The notes under the pieces were generated by a model. The model worked only from the letters and a program-made list of their open reading frames with translations, did not search any database and had not been told where the DNA came from. A stretch of 64,000 bases of DNA from Pyropia yezoensis (lineage: Eukaryota > Rhodophyta > Bangiophyceae > Bangiales > Bangiaceae), in NCBI GenBank assembly GCA_009829735.1, contig CM020620.1:868001-932000 (forward strand), read 5' to 3'. Shown here one piece after another: positions 1 through 9,900 of this stretch (position 1 is its first letter; the number at the start of each line of letters is the position of its first letter). The translations under genes were made by a program, and so were the position numbers.

Positions 1-126
1 AGCACCTCACTCGCCCCTCACCCCCCCGCCCCCTCCCCCCAACGGCCATCCAATCCTTTCCTTCCTTTCCTCCGCCACCTCGCTCCCGCCACTCCGTGTC
101 CCCTTCCCCCCCCCCCCGCCGCCACC

Positions 127-615
127 ATGGCATCCCCGCCGACCATCTTCCCGACCGCGTCGCTGCCCACCCCCACCCTCCCCGCCTCCCCGTCGCTGCC
201 CCGCCGCGGCGGGTGCCCCCTCACGTGCATCCGCAGCCAGCAGGCGTTTGACTACGCCGAGGAGCCCGCCGACGCCGGCCGCTCGACCGACTCGCTCTTT
301 GACGACGCCCCGCCGGTCGCCGCCGCCGCGGCGGCGGCGGCGGCAGACGTGGAGGTGCTGGTGGTGGCGCCCGTGTCCACCCGCCGCTCGCGGTCGGCGT
401 CGCCCGCCTCGTCGCTGTCGCTGTCGCCGTGCTCGTTGCGCTCGCCGTCGCCGTCGCCGGCGGCGACGCAGCCGGCGGCGGCGGCGCTGTGGAATGTTCG
501 GTGGGTGGAGGAGGGGGGGGGGCGCGCTGGCGGCCTGCCCGCCGCCCTCCGCCGCGCGGCGGGGATGGTGCGCGGCCGGTCGGGGCGGTCGCTGACGCGG
601 CGGGGTCGCCACTGA
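127..615 (+). CDS. Hypothetical protein, Ser/Pro/Ala-rich, 162 aa
   Basis: I do not recognise this protein. The start is supported by a strong eukaryotic context (CCGCCACCATGG) directly after a C/T-rich leader, and the frame runs 162 codons to a stop. The N-terminal 35 residues are Ser/Thr/Pro-rich with few acidic residues, so a transit peptide is possible. An acidic patch follows around residues 44-60 (AEEPADAGRSTDSLFDD), then an Ala run, a Ser/Arg/Pro-rich stretch and a basic C-terminus (SGRSLTRRGRH). The Ser/Arg-rich part resembles disordered regulatory regions. No domain or catalytic motif is visible. Other frames over the same bases read as Arg/Pro-only strings, which favours this one. 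A longer spliced gene cannot be excluded. Confidence 0.45.
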   Translation: MASPPTIFPTASLPTPTLPASPSLPRRGGCPLTCIRSQQAFDYAEEPADAGRSTDSLFDDAPPVAAAAAAAAADVEVLVVAPVSTRRSRSASPASSLSLSPCSLRSPSPSPAATQPAAAALWNVRWVEEGGGRAGGLPAALRRAAGMVRGRSGRSLTRRGRH

Positions 616-2446
616 CGGGAGCGGCCGCCCGCCGCCGCGGCCGCCCGCCCATCTGCGGGCGCGCGACTGGCTGCACCCACTTCAACGCCCCACGCCACCG
701 CACACTCGGCATTCCGCTCCGTCGCTCCCCACGCGGGGGCAGAGGCTGTTGCGCGGTGCGGCAGAGCGCCCCGCCCCCACCTGACCGCTGGGGTGGGGCG
801 CTGCCACACCGCCTGCCCAACGGGCCGGCTGCACGGCGGCTGCCTGCTGTGCGCTGCCGCCCACTGCGGACGGAAGCGCCGGCGGCTATGGTCCCCCCCC
901 TCCCGCCCATTGGCGGCTTGGGCATCATCCCGCCGCCTCTGGCCCGCTCTTCCTGCCACAAGGGGGGGGGGAACAGCCCGCCACTGCCGCGACGTGGTAC
1001 CCGTCACTGCTACGGTTGCCGGTGCTGCCGTCCCCGACTACATAAGGTCATGGCACAGCCGTGCCGGCCGGTGTCCCCCCCCCTTTGGCTGCATACTTGG
1101 TCATCTCCTCCTGGGACCGGGTCGCGGGGCAAGTCCGACCGACGGGAAGGACGCTTGAGAGAGAGAGTCGATTGTTTTGACTGCCCTATGCTCCTTCTCG
1201 CGGCGCCATTAAATATCTTCACGTCCATACAAAATCATCGGTGACAGACACAGTGGCAGAATGATCGCCGCGAGAGAGGCGCCGTGCTTGGCGGCCTCAC
1301 CGGGCAGCGGCGCTGCCGCGGGCTGGCCGGCAGAAGGGCCACCGGATGCGCGCGCGCGCACACGGCCAACAACCGCCATGCAGATGGGGCGTCTACACCC
1401 CCCCAGTGTCCTCCCGCGGGCACCATCGGGCGGTACGGGGGGCACAACGTGGTGTGGCAATGGTCGCTGCCGCACGGCCTTGGGGGGATGGACAAGCGCT
1501 AGAGCGTGGCGGTCAGTATCCCAACACGCCGTCCATAGCACTTAAAGAGGAAGGTGAGTGGTCGTACCCGTTGCGCACGCCACGGTCTGCCCTTCACCGT
1601 GGACCTGGTCACCACGCCCGGCGTCGCTGACGATCATCATCGAATGTCTTTTGCACGTCGATGACGATCTCATCGTCGTACATATGACTTTTGCCCTCTC
1701 GCGTGTCTTCGGTCTTCGAGAAAGCTCAGAACTCCGCCGAAGAAACACTTGACCGAGGGACAGCAATTGAATTTCCGCACTTACCAGTGAAATGCAATTC
1801 CAATTCTACTGCCTGTCCGTTACCGCACGATCATACGAGAAGTAGTCCCCTGCCACATGTAGTACAGTCCAACTCCCCTCCCCGCACGGACACCTCCGAA
1901 AAGTGCCTGCACCAGGCGGGGCGGGTCGTTCCCCTCGCGTCACCCCCAGTCCGCGGTCGCAGGGACGGGAGTGTATGCGCCGCGTCGCATCCCCGTCACG
2001 TATTCCATAAGCTGCCGACGGCTGCCTGCGGCGGCCGGGCGCCCATTGGGTTCCTCTTCCCCATCTCCCTCTTTCCCCTCTCCCTCTTTCCCCTCTCCCG
2101 CCGCGGCCCCCCGCCTTCACAACGACTAATCCCTTTCTCAGTCTGGTGCTCGAAGGGGGTGATTCGTCAGTGACGCTCTCTCTTTCCCTTGCGCCGCTTT
2201 CGCCTGCCTCCACCTTGCTGCCTCTCTGGCGATTCGTCCCTCTCTCTCTGTCCACCTTCCCTCTCCCCCCCTCCCTTCCCCCCTTCTTGTCCCTCCCTCT
2301 CCCCTCTTATTTCTATCCCACTCCTCGCTTCTCTCTTCTCCCTGCCCCTCTTTCCTCGCCTTCCCGTCCCCTCCCCTTGGCTCATCTTCCTCCCTTTTCA
2401 AAAATCCCTTTTCTTTCTCCTCGCGCCCGTCCCCGCCTTCCCCACC
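616..2446. other. Intergenic region, no gene seen
   Basis: About 1.8 kb between the small unknown gene and the WW/BAG gene. Open frames here are Arg/Pro/Gly-rich artefacts of GC content. The last 400 bases (about 2040-2446) are a strongly pyrimidine-rich tract with repeated TTTCCCCTCTCCC blocks leading up to the ATG at 2447, as expected for a 5' leader or core promoter on the plus strand. Confidence 0.5.
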
Positions 2447-2492
2447 ATGCACCAGCAGCACCATCCGTCTGCGGCACACACCGCTCATGGCA

Positions 2493-2563
<71 letters not shown>

Positions 2564-3433
2564 AACGGCAACGCCCCCCTGTCGGCTTGGACGCAGCACG
2601 TGGCCGCGAATGGCCTCGTGTACCTCGCGTCGCCCACGTCGGGCGAGACGCGGTGGCTGTGGTCCACCTACCGGGACCCCGCGTCGGGCGCCGATTACGT
2701 TGTCAACGCCCTGACGGGGGAGCGGGTGTGGGTGGCGCCCCAGCCGCCCGCGGGGTATGGGGGGCGGGGGGGCGGCGGAGCCTGGGCCGCCGCCCCCGCC
2801 CCCGCCGCCCCCGCTGCCGCGACGGGGGCGGGGAGGGGTGCCACCGCCGCCCCCACCGGCGGGCGCGCCCTCACCGCCGCCACCGCGGGGCACGTGCCGC
2901 AACGCAAGGAGGATGAGGCGGCCCAGTGGGCGCGCATGGCGGGGATGAGCGGCGGCGGTGGCGGGGGTGGGGGGAGGGCGGCGCCGGCGCCGGCGCCGGC
3001 GCCGGTGCCGGCGCCGGCCGTTGCCCCCCACCCGGCCGCGGCGGCGGCGCACCCTCACGGCGGGTATCGCCCACCGGGCGGCGGCGGCGGCCACGCGCAC
3101 CACGCGCACCACCAGGGGGGGAGCGCGGCGGTGGGGAATGGGGGGTGGCGGCCCGCGCAGGGGGCGGGGGGGGCGGCGGGAGGGGCGGGTGGGGCGGGAG
3201 GTCGGGGTGCCGCTGCCGGCCCACCGGGTGGGGGGGGGGGGCGCATGCCGGCGGCGGCAGGCCGGCCAGCCCCGGCGGGCATTGGCCGCGGGGACCCCCT
3301 GATCGCCCGCATGGCGGGGCTGTCGGTGCATGGGGGCGGCGGCGGCGGCGGTGGCGGCGGCGGCGGCGGCGGTGGCGGCGGAGGTGGCGGCGGCAGCGGC
3401 GGCGGTGGTGGTGGCGTTGGCGGTGGTGGGGGC

Positions 3434-3466
<33 letters not shown>

Positions 3467-4189
3467 AGTGGCAATGGGGGGCCCGCGGCCTCGGCGGCGG
3501 CGGCCGCCGCCGCGTCCGTGCGTCGGCCCGCGGCGGCCGCGACCGCCGCGCCAGCGGCCGCCCGCGCCGGGGAGGTGGTCTACACCTCCCCCACCGGCCG
3601 GCCTTACGCGTACGACCCCGCGTCGGGGACCACCCGGTGGCTGGAGCCCGCGGCGGCGGCCGCCGCGCCCGCGGGGGGGACCACCTCCCAGACGGGGGGT
3701 CGGGCGCCGCCGTCGGGGACGGGCATGCCCGGCGGCGGGCGCGCCCCCCCCGCCACCCCCGACGCGGCGGCAACGGTGGTGGCGGCGGCCGCCCGCGGGG
3801 CGGCGGCGCGGCGGCTGGCCGCCAAGCTCCGCACCCTCCGGTCGATCGCCGCGTCGGTCGACGCGGCGACCGGCGGCGGGGGCGCCATGGACATTGGCCC
3901 CGCCCTCGGCCTGGCGGCGGCGCAGGGGGGGGGGGGGGGGGGGCGGGCTGCGCCGCCCGTCGCCGAGCTGCGCGCCGCCGAGCGGCGGCTGGCGGGGGTG
4001 GGCGAGTGGCTGACCCAGCGGCTGCTGGACGTGGACGGGGTGGAGAGCGGGGGGGTGGACGCGGTGCGGTCGGCGCGGCGGGCGGTGGTGCGGTCCATTG
4101 AGGCGACCGCGTCGCGCGTCGAGGCGGGGCGCAAGGGGGTGCTCGCCCGGCTGGCCGCCGCGGAGGGGGGGGGGGAGGGGGGGCGGTGA
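2447..4189 (+). CDS. WW-repeat protein with C-terminal BAG-like domain
   Basis: A 580-residue protein starting in the context CCCCACCATGC. After a His and poly-Gly leader there are two back-to-back WW-like units at about residues 45-103 (VYLASPTSGETRW, then DYVVNALTGERVW) and a third at about 376-402 (YTSPTGRPYAYDPASGTTRW). Each ends in the Thr/Val-x-Trp and Pro pattern of WW domains, which bind Pro-rich ligands. Residues 507-575 form charged helices (EWLTQRLLDVDGVES, then VRSARRAVVRSIEATASRVE) matching the spacing of a BAG domain, the Hsp70 nucleotide-exchange module. Human BAG3 also combines WW and BAG. The linkers are Gly/Ala/Pro runs coded by GGC repeats. WW assignment is fairly safe and BAG is moderate. 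An alternative for the C-terminus is a generic three-helix bundle. The nearest downstream gene is convergent. Confidence 0.65.
2491..3475 (+). repeat. Coding GGC/GGT microsatellites (poly-Gly)
   Basis: Two in-frame trinucleotide tracts inside the WW/BAG gene: about 2491-2570 and about 3333-3475. They encode poly-Gly linkers. Mixed GGC, GGT and GGA codons in the second tract suggest it is old or under coding constraint. Confidence 0.8.
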
Positions 4190-4640
4190 CGCCGGTGGGG
4201 AGGGGGGGCGGGGGGGGAGGGGGGGGCGGGGGGGGAGGGGTTAGGGGGGTGGGCACAGCGGGGGTTGGGGGGGTGGGCGGGGGGAGGGCACCGCCCTCCC
4301 GCGTGCGTTTTTTGGTAGCGGCCTGGGCGCCACGGTTACGTCGTTTAGGTGTTGGTTGGCACGCCAAGGCAATGGGGGTGCGGCGGGGGCTCCCTTCACC
4401 CATCGCCCGACCCCCCTCCCGCACCCAGTCACGACGTGCCCTGCGAGGGCGGGCGGGCGGGCCGGCGGGCGGGCGAGTGGGACTACCATCATGGCCCCAT
4501 AAGGGTCGCCGCCCCCCCCCCCCCACCCGCATTCCAGCCCCCCCATGCACCTTGCGACACCCCACCACCTACCGCCGGCCGCCGGTCACACCACCAGCCG
4601 CCGCCCCGCGCTGGGGTTGCTAGCCCGCGATCTCCCCCCG
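4190..4640. other. Convergent 3' spacer, G-rich
   Basis: Space between two converging genes. The first 90 bases are almost pure G runs immediately after the stop at 4189. No gene is seen. Both 3' untranslated regions should lie here. Confidence 0.5.
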
Positions 4641-5843
4641 TCACGTGGCGTGTTCGTTTAGCTGGTCGGCCGACTCGACAGACACGTCGGCAATCTCGGG
4701 GATGCGGGACTGGAGGTAGGTTGCCACCCGCGCCATCTGTTCGGGGAGGACGCAAAGGGAGGGCGGAGGAAAGGAGGGGGGGGGGAAAGGGGAGGAGGGG
4801 GGGTGGGAGAGGCAATGGGGGTGGTCCACCAAGCGGGATGGATACCGCTCGGGCGCGGCGGGTCAGGTCGCCGACCGGGCAGAACACACCGTGCGCCACG
4901 CATTCGACGCAAGCGCCGGGAAGTGGGGGAAGGGGGGAAAGGCGGACGGGGGGGACGGCGAGTCGCGCCGTCGGCCGAGCCGCCCCTGCTCCCACCGCCA
5001 GCCATGGCCGTCGGACGGGTGGTGTGCCCCCCCGCCCCTTCCAATACAAAAAAAAAACACACACGTGCCGCATCTGGGGCGGCGGGTCCCCCCGCTCACA
5101 CACTCCCCCTCACACGCTACACCCCCACCCACCCACCCACCCACCCCATCCCGCCCCGCACGTACCACATCCGTTCGCTTGTGCCAAAACCGGCCCGACA
5201 GGCGGAGCGTCACAAACGGACCGTCCACCTCCACCAGCGTTACATCCCTGCGGTGGTGGCGGGGGAAGGCAAAAGGGGTGGGGGTGGGATGGGGTGAATA
5301 AGAAGGGGGGGACAAGGGGAGCCAACAGCAAGCGGTCCACAGACAAACAGGACGCAAGGGGGGGGTGCGGTTGGCCACCGTGCGGAGGGGAAACCACAAA
5401 TGTCCGCCGGCGGAGGGGGTGACAGGCGACGGCCGGCCAGTCCCTCCCCGCTCGGGCGCCAATGTCAGCAGCCGTCCCGCGTCGCCGTCGGGGGGGAATG
5501 CCGCCCCCCCTGCCCATCCACAAGGAGCAAGTGGCGGCGGAAAGAGGGGGGTGGGTGGGGGTGCGGGACGGCGTTGGGAGGGGGGGGGGCGGCGGACAAA
5601 CCCCAACGACGGGCCAGAGGTGGCGGCGGCAGCCACCCCCCCCCCCCCCCCACCCCGCCGATGCCCCGCAGGTGGCCGCCACGCGCCCGCCACGGCGGGT
5701 GACGACGACACGGGCGGGCGGGTCGGCCCTGCGCCGGGTGCGCGTGCGGGCCGCGGCGGCGGCCGCGACTGCCCCACCTCCCGCGTCGCGGCCGTCCCCG
5801 GCCGGGTCCCTCTCCCCCCCCCCTCTATACTCTCCCCCCACAC

Positions 5844-5881
<38 letters not shown>

Positions 5882-5886
5882 CCCCC

Positions 5887-5917
<31 letters not shown>

Positions 5918-6328
5918 CACGCACCCGGTAATGCCAATGTCCCGGTTCTCCGCGGAGCTCCCAAACATGGTGCCAAGCACGTCACGCGCCTCGACGAGCA
6001 CCTCCTGGACGGCCGCCTCGGAGAGGGGCAGCGGCGGCAGGTCCGACGCGTCTGCACGGGGCGGCGTGGCGGGGGGGTGCCGCGGGCCCGGCGCGGGCGC
6101 GGGCCCGCCCCCACCGCCGCTGTCGTGCGTGTGGCGGTGGGGCGGGTGGGGGTGGCGGCGGTGGCGGGGGGAGGCGGCGGCCCCACCGGCAACGACCGCC
6201 GACGCGCGGCCAGCCCAGGGGCAGGAGGACGCGGCAGCGGCGGCGGCGGGGACGCCGCGGGTGGCGGCGCGCCGAGGAGGCCGCGCCGCAGCGGCAGCAG
6301 CGCCCACAAATGCCGGCGAGAGAGACAT
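4641..6328 (-). CDS. NifU-like (NFU fold) protein lacking the CxxC motif, three exons
   Basis: Exons: 5925-6328, 5166-5247 and 4641-4736, with introns bounded by GT and AG in phase, giving 193 residues. The first exon holds an Ala/Arg/Pro-rich leader without acidic residues (MSLSPAFVGAAAAAARPPRR), suggestive of plastid targeting. The joined exons read VQEVLVEARDVLG, then DVTLVEVDGPFVTLRLSG, then VATYLQSRIPEIADVSVE. This follows the order of the NifU C-terminal domain (helix, two strands, CxxC loop, helix, IPEV strand). Where NFU proteins carry the cluster-binding CxxC, this one has GRFWHKRTDV and no cysteine, so it should not scaffold an Fe-S cluster in the usual way. Exon joins are supported by continuity of the fold. 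The exact role is unknown. Confidence 0.6.
5845..5916. repeat. Poly-C/G tract in first intron of the NifU-like gene
   Basis: Seventy-two bases of C broken by only two G, starting eight bases inside the intron donor on the minus strand. In the transcript this is a long G run next to the 5' splice site. Confidence 0.9.
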
Positions 6329-6988
6329 GGGGACGGCCGGGAAGGGGTGGGGGCGGCAGCAGGGATGGAAAGGAAAGGAAGGGGGGGGGGGGGGGCAGGT
6401 AGACTGGGGGATGAGGATGCCCACGGGGAGCGACGAGGGCAGCGGGCGACGGGAGGTAGAGCGGGGCCTGCACCAAGGTCAAGTCAGTAGTGTGGCAAAC
6501 TCCAGCAGCTGCAGAGCTCGTCGCGGGATCTCGTGCCAATGCTTGCTTGCCGGCGCACACCCCTCCTCATTCATGACAGGCCCATATGACACGGCAATGG
6601 GCTCAAAGAGGGTTTTTGTCAAAGTGACCCCCGTGGGGACAAGCGTGGACGCCGTCGGCGGCACACGGTTGTGACGGCCGCCGCCGCCGCCTCCGTCGTC
6701 ACAGAGTCCCTCGCGGCGGCTCCCCGCGCGGCCGACGCGCCTGCCGGTGCGCCCCGCCGTGGGTGACGGCGCCCCGTTTGCTTCCCGCTGGCCAAGCGGC
6801 CGGCCGTCCTTCCTCCTTTCCCCCCTGTTCTCTTCCACCACCCTATTCCCCATCCTTCACCTCTAGAGCCTCCATTCGCGTCCCCATTCCTCCCCCACCT
6901 TTCCCCTTGACCTGTCAAGGCACCCCCGCCGACACTGCCGCTGCCCTTGTTCTGTGTCCCTTGCCCAAGGGGGCAGCTACCCCTTACC
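6329..6988. promoter_or_regulatory. Divergent spacer, probable bidirectional promoter
   Basis: 660 bases separate the start codons of the NifU-like gene (minus) and RPA1 (plus). Both promoters must lie here. The part next to RPA1 is pyrimidine-rich (CCTTTCCCC, TTCTCTTCC). No clear TATA element is visible. Confidence 0.4.
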
Positions 6989-9900
6989 ATGGACATTAGT
7001 ACGCTAGACCCGCGGACCCGTGATGTCGCCCACCGCGTCTCGGCCGTCTCGTTTTGCTTCCTCACCGACGCGGCCGTCCGGGCGCTGTCGGTCCTCCGCC
7101 TCACCACGCCAGTGTCGTTTGACCTGCTTGGCCGGCCCGTGAACGGGGGCCTTTTTGACCCGCGCCTCGGGCCGACGAGACACGCGGCGGGCCCGTGCGC
7201 GACGTGTGGCCTCCCCTACGCCACCTGCCCGGGACACTTTGCGCACATTGAGCTGGCGGTGCCGCTGATCAACCCGCTGCTGATGCCGCAGCTGCTGCTC
7301 GCGCTCAAGGCCAAGTGCTGGTACTGCCACTCGTTCCGCTCCGCCCCGCGGCGGGCGGCCATGGCGCTCGCACGGCTCTACTACCTCGACGCGGGTGACA
7401 CGTTCGCCGCGACGGCGTGCGGGGCGCTCGAGACGTCGGCGGTGCCCGTCGAGGAAGACATGGCCGACGGCGGTGACGGCGGCCGTGGCGACGTGGACGT
7501 GGACGTGTCGACGGTCGAGGCGAGCCGGCTGCTGGCGGGCGCGCGGCCCGCCTGGGAGGCTGCCGCGGCGGCGGGGAAGCTGGCACCGCGGGGGCTCGCG
7601 TGGAAGGAGGCGGTGCGTGCCTTTTTTATCGCCACCGGTGGCAAGTTGTGCCGCCGCTGTGGGGGCGCCGCCATCCGGGTGCGGCAGGACGGGGACGCCA
7701 AGATCTTTCGCGTCGCCCTGTCGGGGTTGGCCGCCCGCGCGTCGGCCGCACGGGGGCACGCGCTCGCCTCGGCCGCCGCGTCGTCGGCGGTGGTGGCGGC
7801 GCGCGCGGCGGCCGCGGAGGCGGCCGCCACGCCAGTGGGGATGGACGTCGACGCGGAGGGGGGGGGGCCGTCTGCGTCGGCAGCCGCCGCTGCGGCTACC
7901 GCCGCTAGTGCTGCCGCCTCTGCGTTGTTGGATGAAGGGGAGGCGAGACAGACGCGGCTGCTGTCGCCGCTGGAGCTTGAGGCCCAGGTGGTGGCCCTGT
8001 GGGCTGCCGAGCGGGAAGCGTGTGAGCTAATCTGGGGCTGCCCTGGCCGGCCTGGGCGGTCGACAGAGCAGGGCACGGCGTCGCCGTCGGTGCCAGGGGG
8101 GTCAGAGGTGGCAGAGGGTGCTGCCGCTACGCCCCACACCCCTTCCCTTTTCTTCATCCGCGCGCTGGCGGTTCCACCCACCCGGTTCCGGCCGGCCAAC
8201 AAGACGGATGCCGCCAGGTTTGCGGCGGAGCACCCCCAAAACGTCTACTACAATAGGCTCTTGACTGGCAACGCGGCGCTGCTCGAGCTGGCCGCCGCCG
8301 CGGAGGTCGTGGCCAAGGCGAAGGCCGAGGCCGCGGCGGCGGCTGAGCGCGAGCGCGACGAGGCTGTGACCGACACGGACATGGGAGTCTCGGACGGCAA
8401 TGGCGGGGGTGGCGGCGGGTCCTCCGACCCCATGGACGTGGACCCCGTGGCGGCCAAAAAGGCAGCGGCAGCTGTTGCCAAGGCGGCCAAGGCGGCGACG
8501 CCCGCTGCGGCGGCCAAGCTGATGCTGGAGCTGCAGACCGCCCTCAACAGCCTCATTGACAGCTCCCGCACGGGCCGGGGCCTCGACGGACAGATTCAGC
8601 AAAACCCGACCGGCCTCAAGCAGCAGCTGGAGCACAAGGAGGGCCTGTTCCGGATGTACATGATGGGCAAGCGGGTCAACCACTCGGCCCGGTCGGTCAT
8701 TGGGCCCGACGTCTTTCTCGACACCAACGAGCTGGGCATCCCCGAGTCGTTTGCGAGGCGCCTCACCTACCCGACGCCCGTATCGGCGCTTTCGTTGCCA
8801 GAACTGCGGGCGGCTGTCAGGCGCGGGCCCGGTGCTCACCCAGGGGCCAACGCAGTTGAGGACCCGGCGCGAGGGAGTCAAGTTGTGCTCCTGCATGCGA
8901 CTCGCCGGCGGAACCGCGAGGCACAGGCCGCCACGCTGGACCGGGTGGGGCCGGGAGCGGTGGCCGCCTACGGAGGGGGGGGCATTGGGGGGGCGTCGTC
9001 TGCCACGGCGGCTGGTAGGGGAGCAGCGGGTGCGTCTCGCGCAGACGCACGCGGCGATGTTCCCCCCCTTTCGGCGGCGGCTGAGCGGGCAGCGCTGGCG
9101 CGGCAGCTGCCAAAGCGGGTGTACCGTCACCTCAAGACTGGAGACCTGGTGCTGTTCAACCGGCAACCCAGTCTGCATCGCGCTTCCATCATGGCTCACC
9201 GCGTGCGGGTGCTGCCCGGTGAGCGCACCCTCCGCATGCACTACGCCAATTGTGGCGCGTACAATGCCGACTTTGATGGTGACGAGATGAACGTGCACTT
9301 TCCCCAGGACGAGGTTTCCCGCGCAGAGGCTTCCACGCTTGCCCTCACCGATAACCAGTACATCACGCCGACGAGCGCCAAGCCGCTGCGTGGGCTCATC
9401 CAGGACCACGTCGTCGCGGGCGTCCTGCTGACGCAGCGCAACGCTTTCTTCACGCCGGATTCTTTTCAGCAGCTCCTCTACGGGGCCGCCGAGCGGCTGC
9501 TCACAGCCTCCCCCGACACGTTCGTCCAAGTCCCCGTGCCTGCCATTCTCAAGCCCGACCGACTCTACACGGGCAAGCAGCTATTCACCGCTCTCCTGGA
9601 TGTGGTCCGAGCTGGTCGCCCGCGCATCCGCGTCCTTGCCGGTGCGGCGCAGACGTCGGCCAAGACGGTTGGGCCGGATGAGTCGGCGGTGCTCCTCCGT
9701 GACGGCGAGCTGCTGCGGGGGGTACTGGACAAGGCGGCGTTTGGCGCCGCCCGGTACGGCCTCGTGCACGCGGTGCAAGAGGCGTATGGCTGCGACGCGG
9801 CGGGCGCCCTATTGTCGGCGCTCGGCCGCCTCTTTACCCTCTTCCTCCGGATACACGCGCACACGACGGGGGTGGACGACCTGCTCATTGCAGGAGGGGC

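Noticed and set aside
2138-3331. Long open frames antisense to the WW/BAG gene
   Set aside because: Arg/Pro/Ala-only composition caused by GGC repeats on the other strand; the sense frame holds recognisable domains.
5110-6309. 399-codon minus-strand frame across the NifU-like gene
   Set aside because: Runs through poly-C intron sequence and lacks the conserved strands that the spliced model gives.
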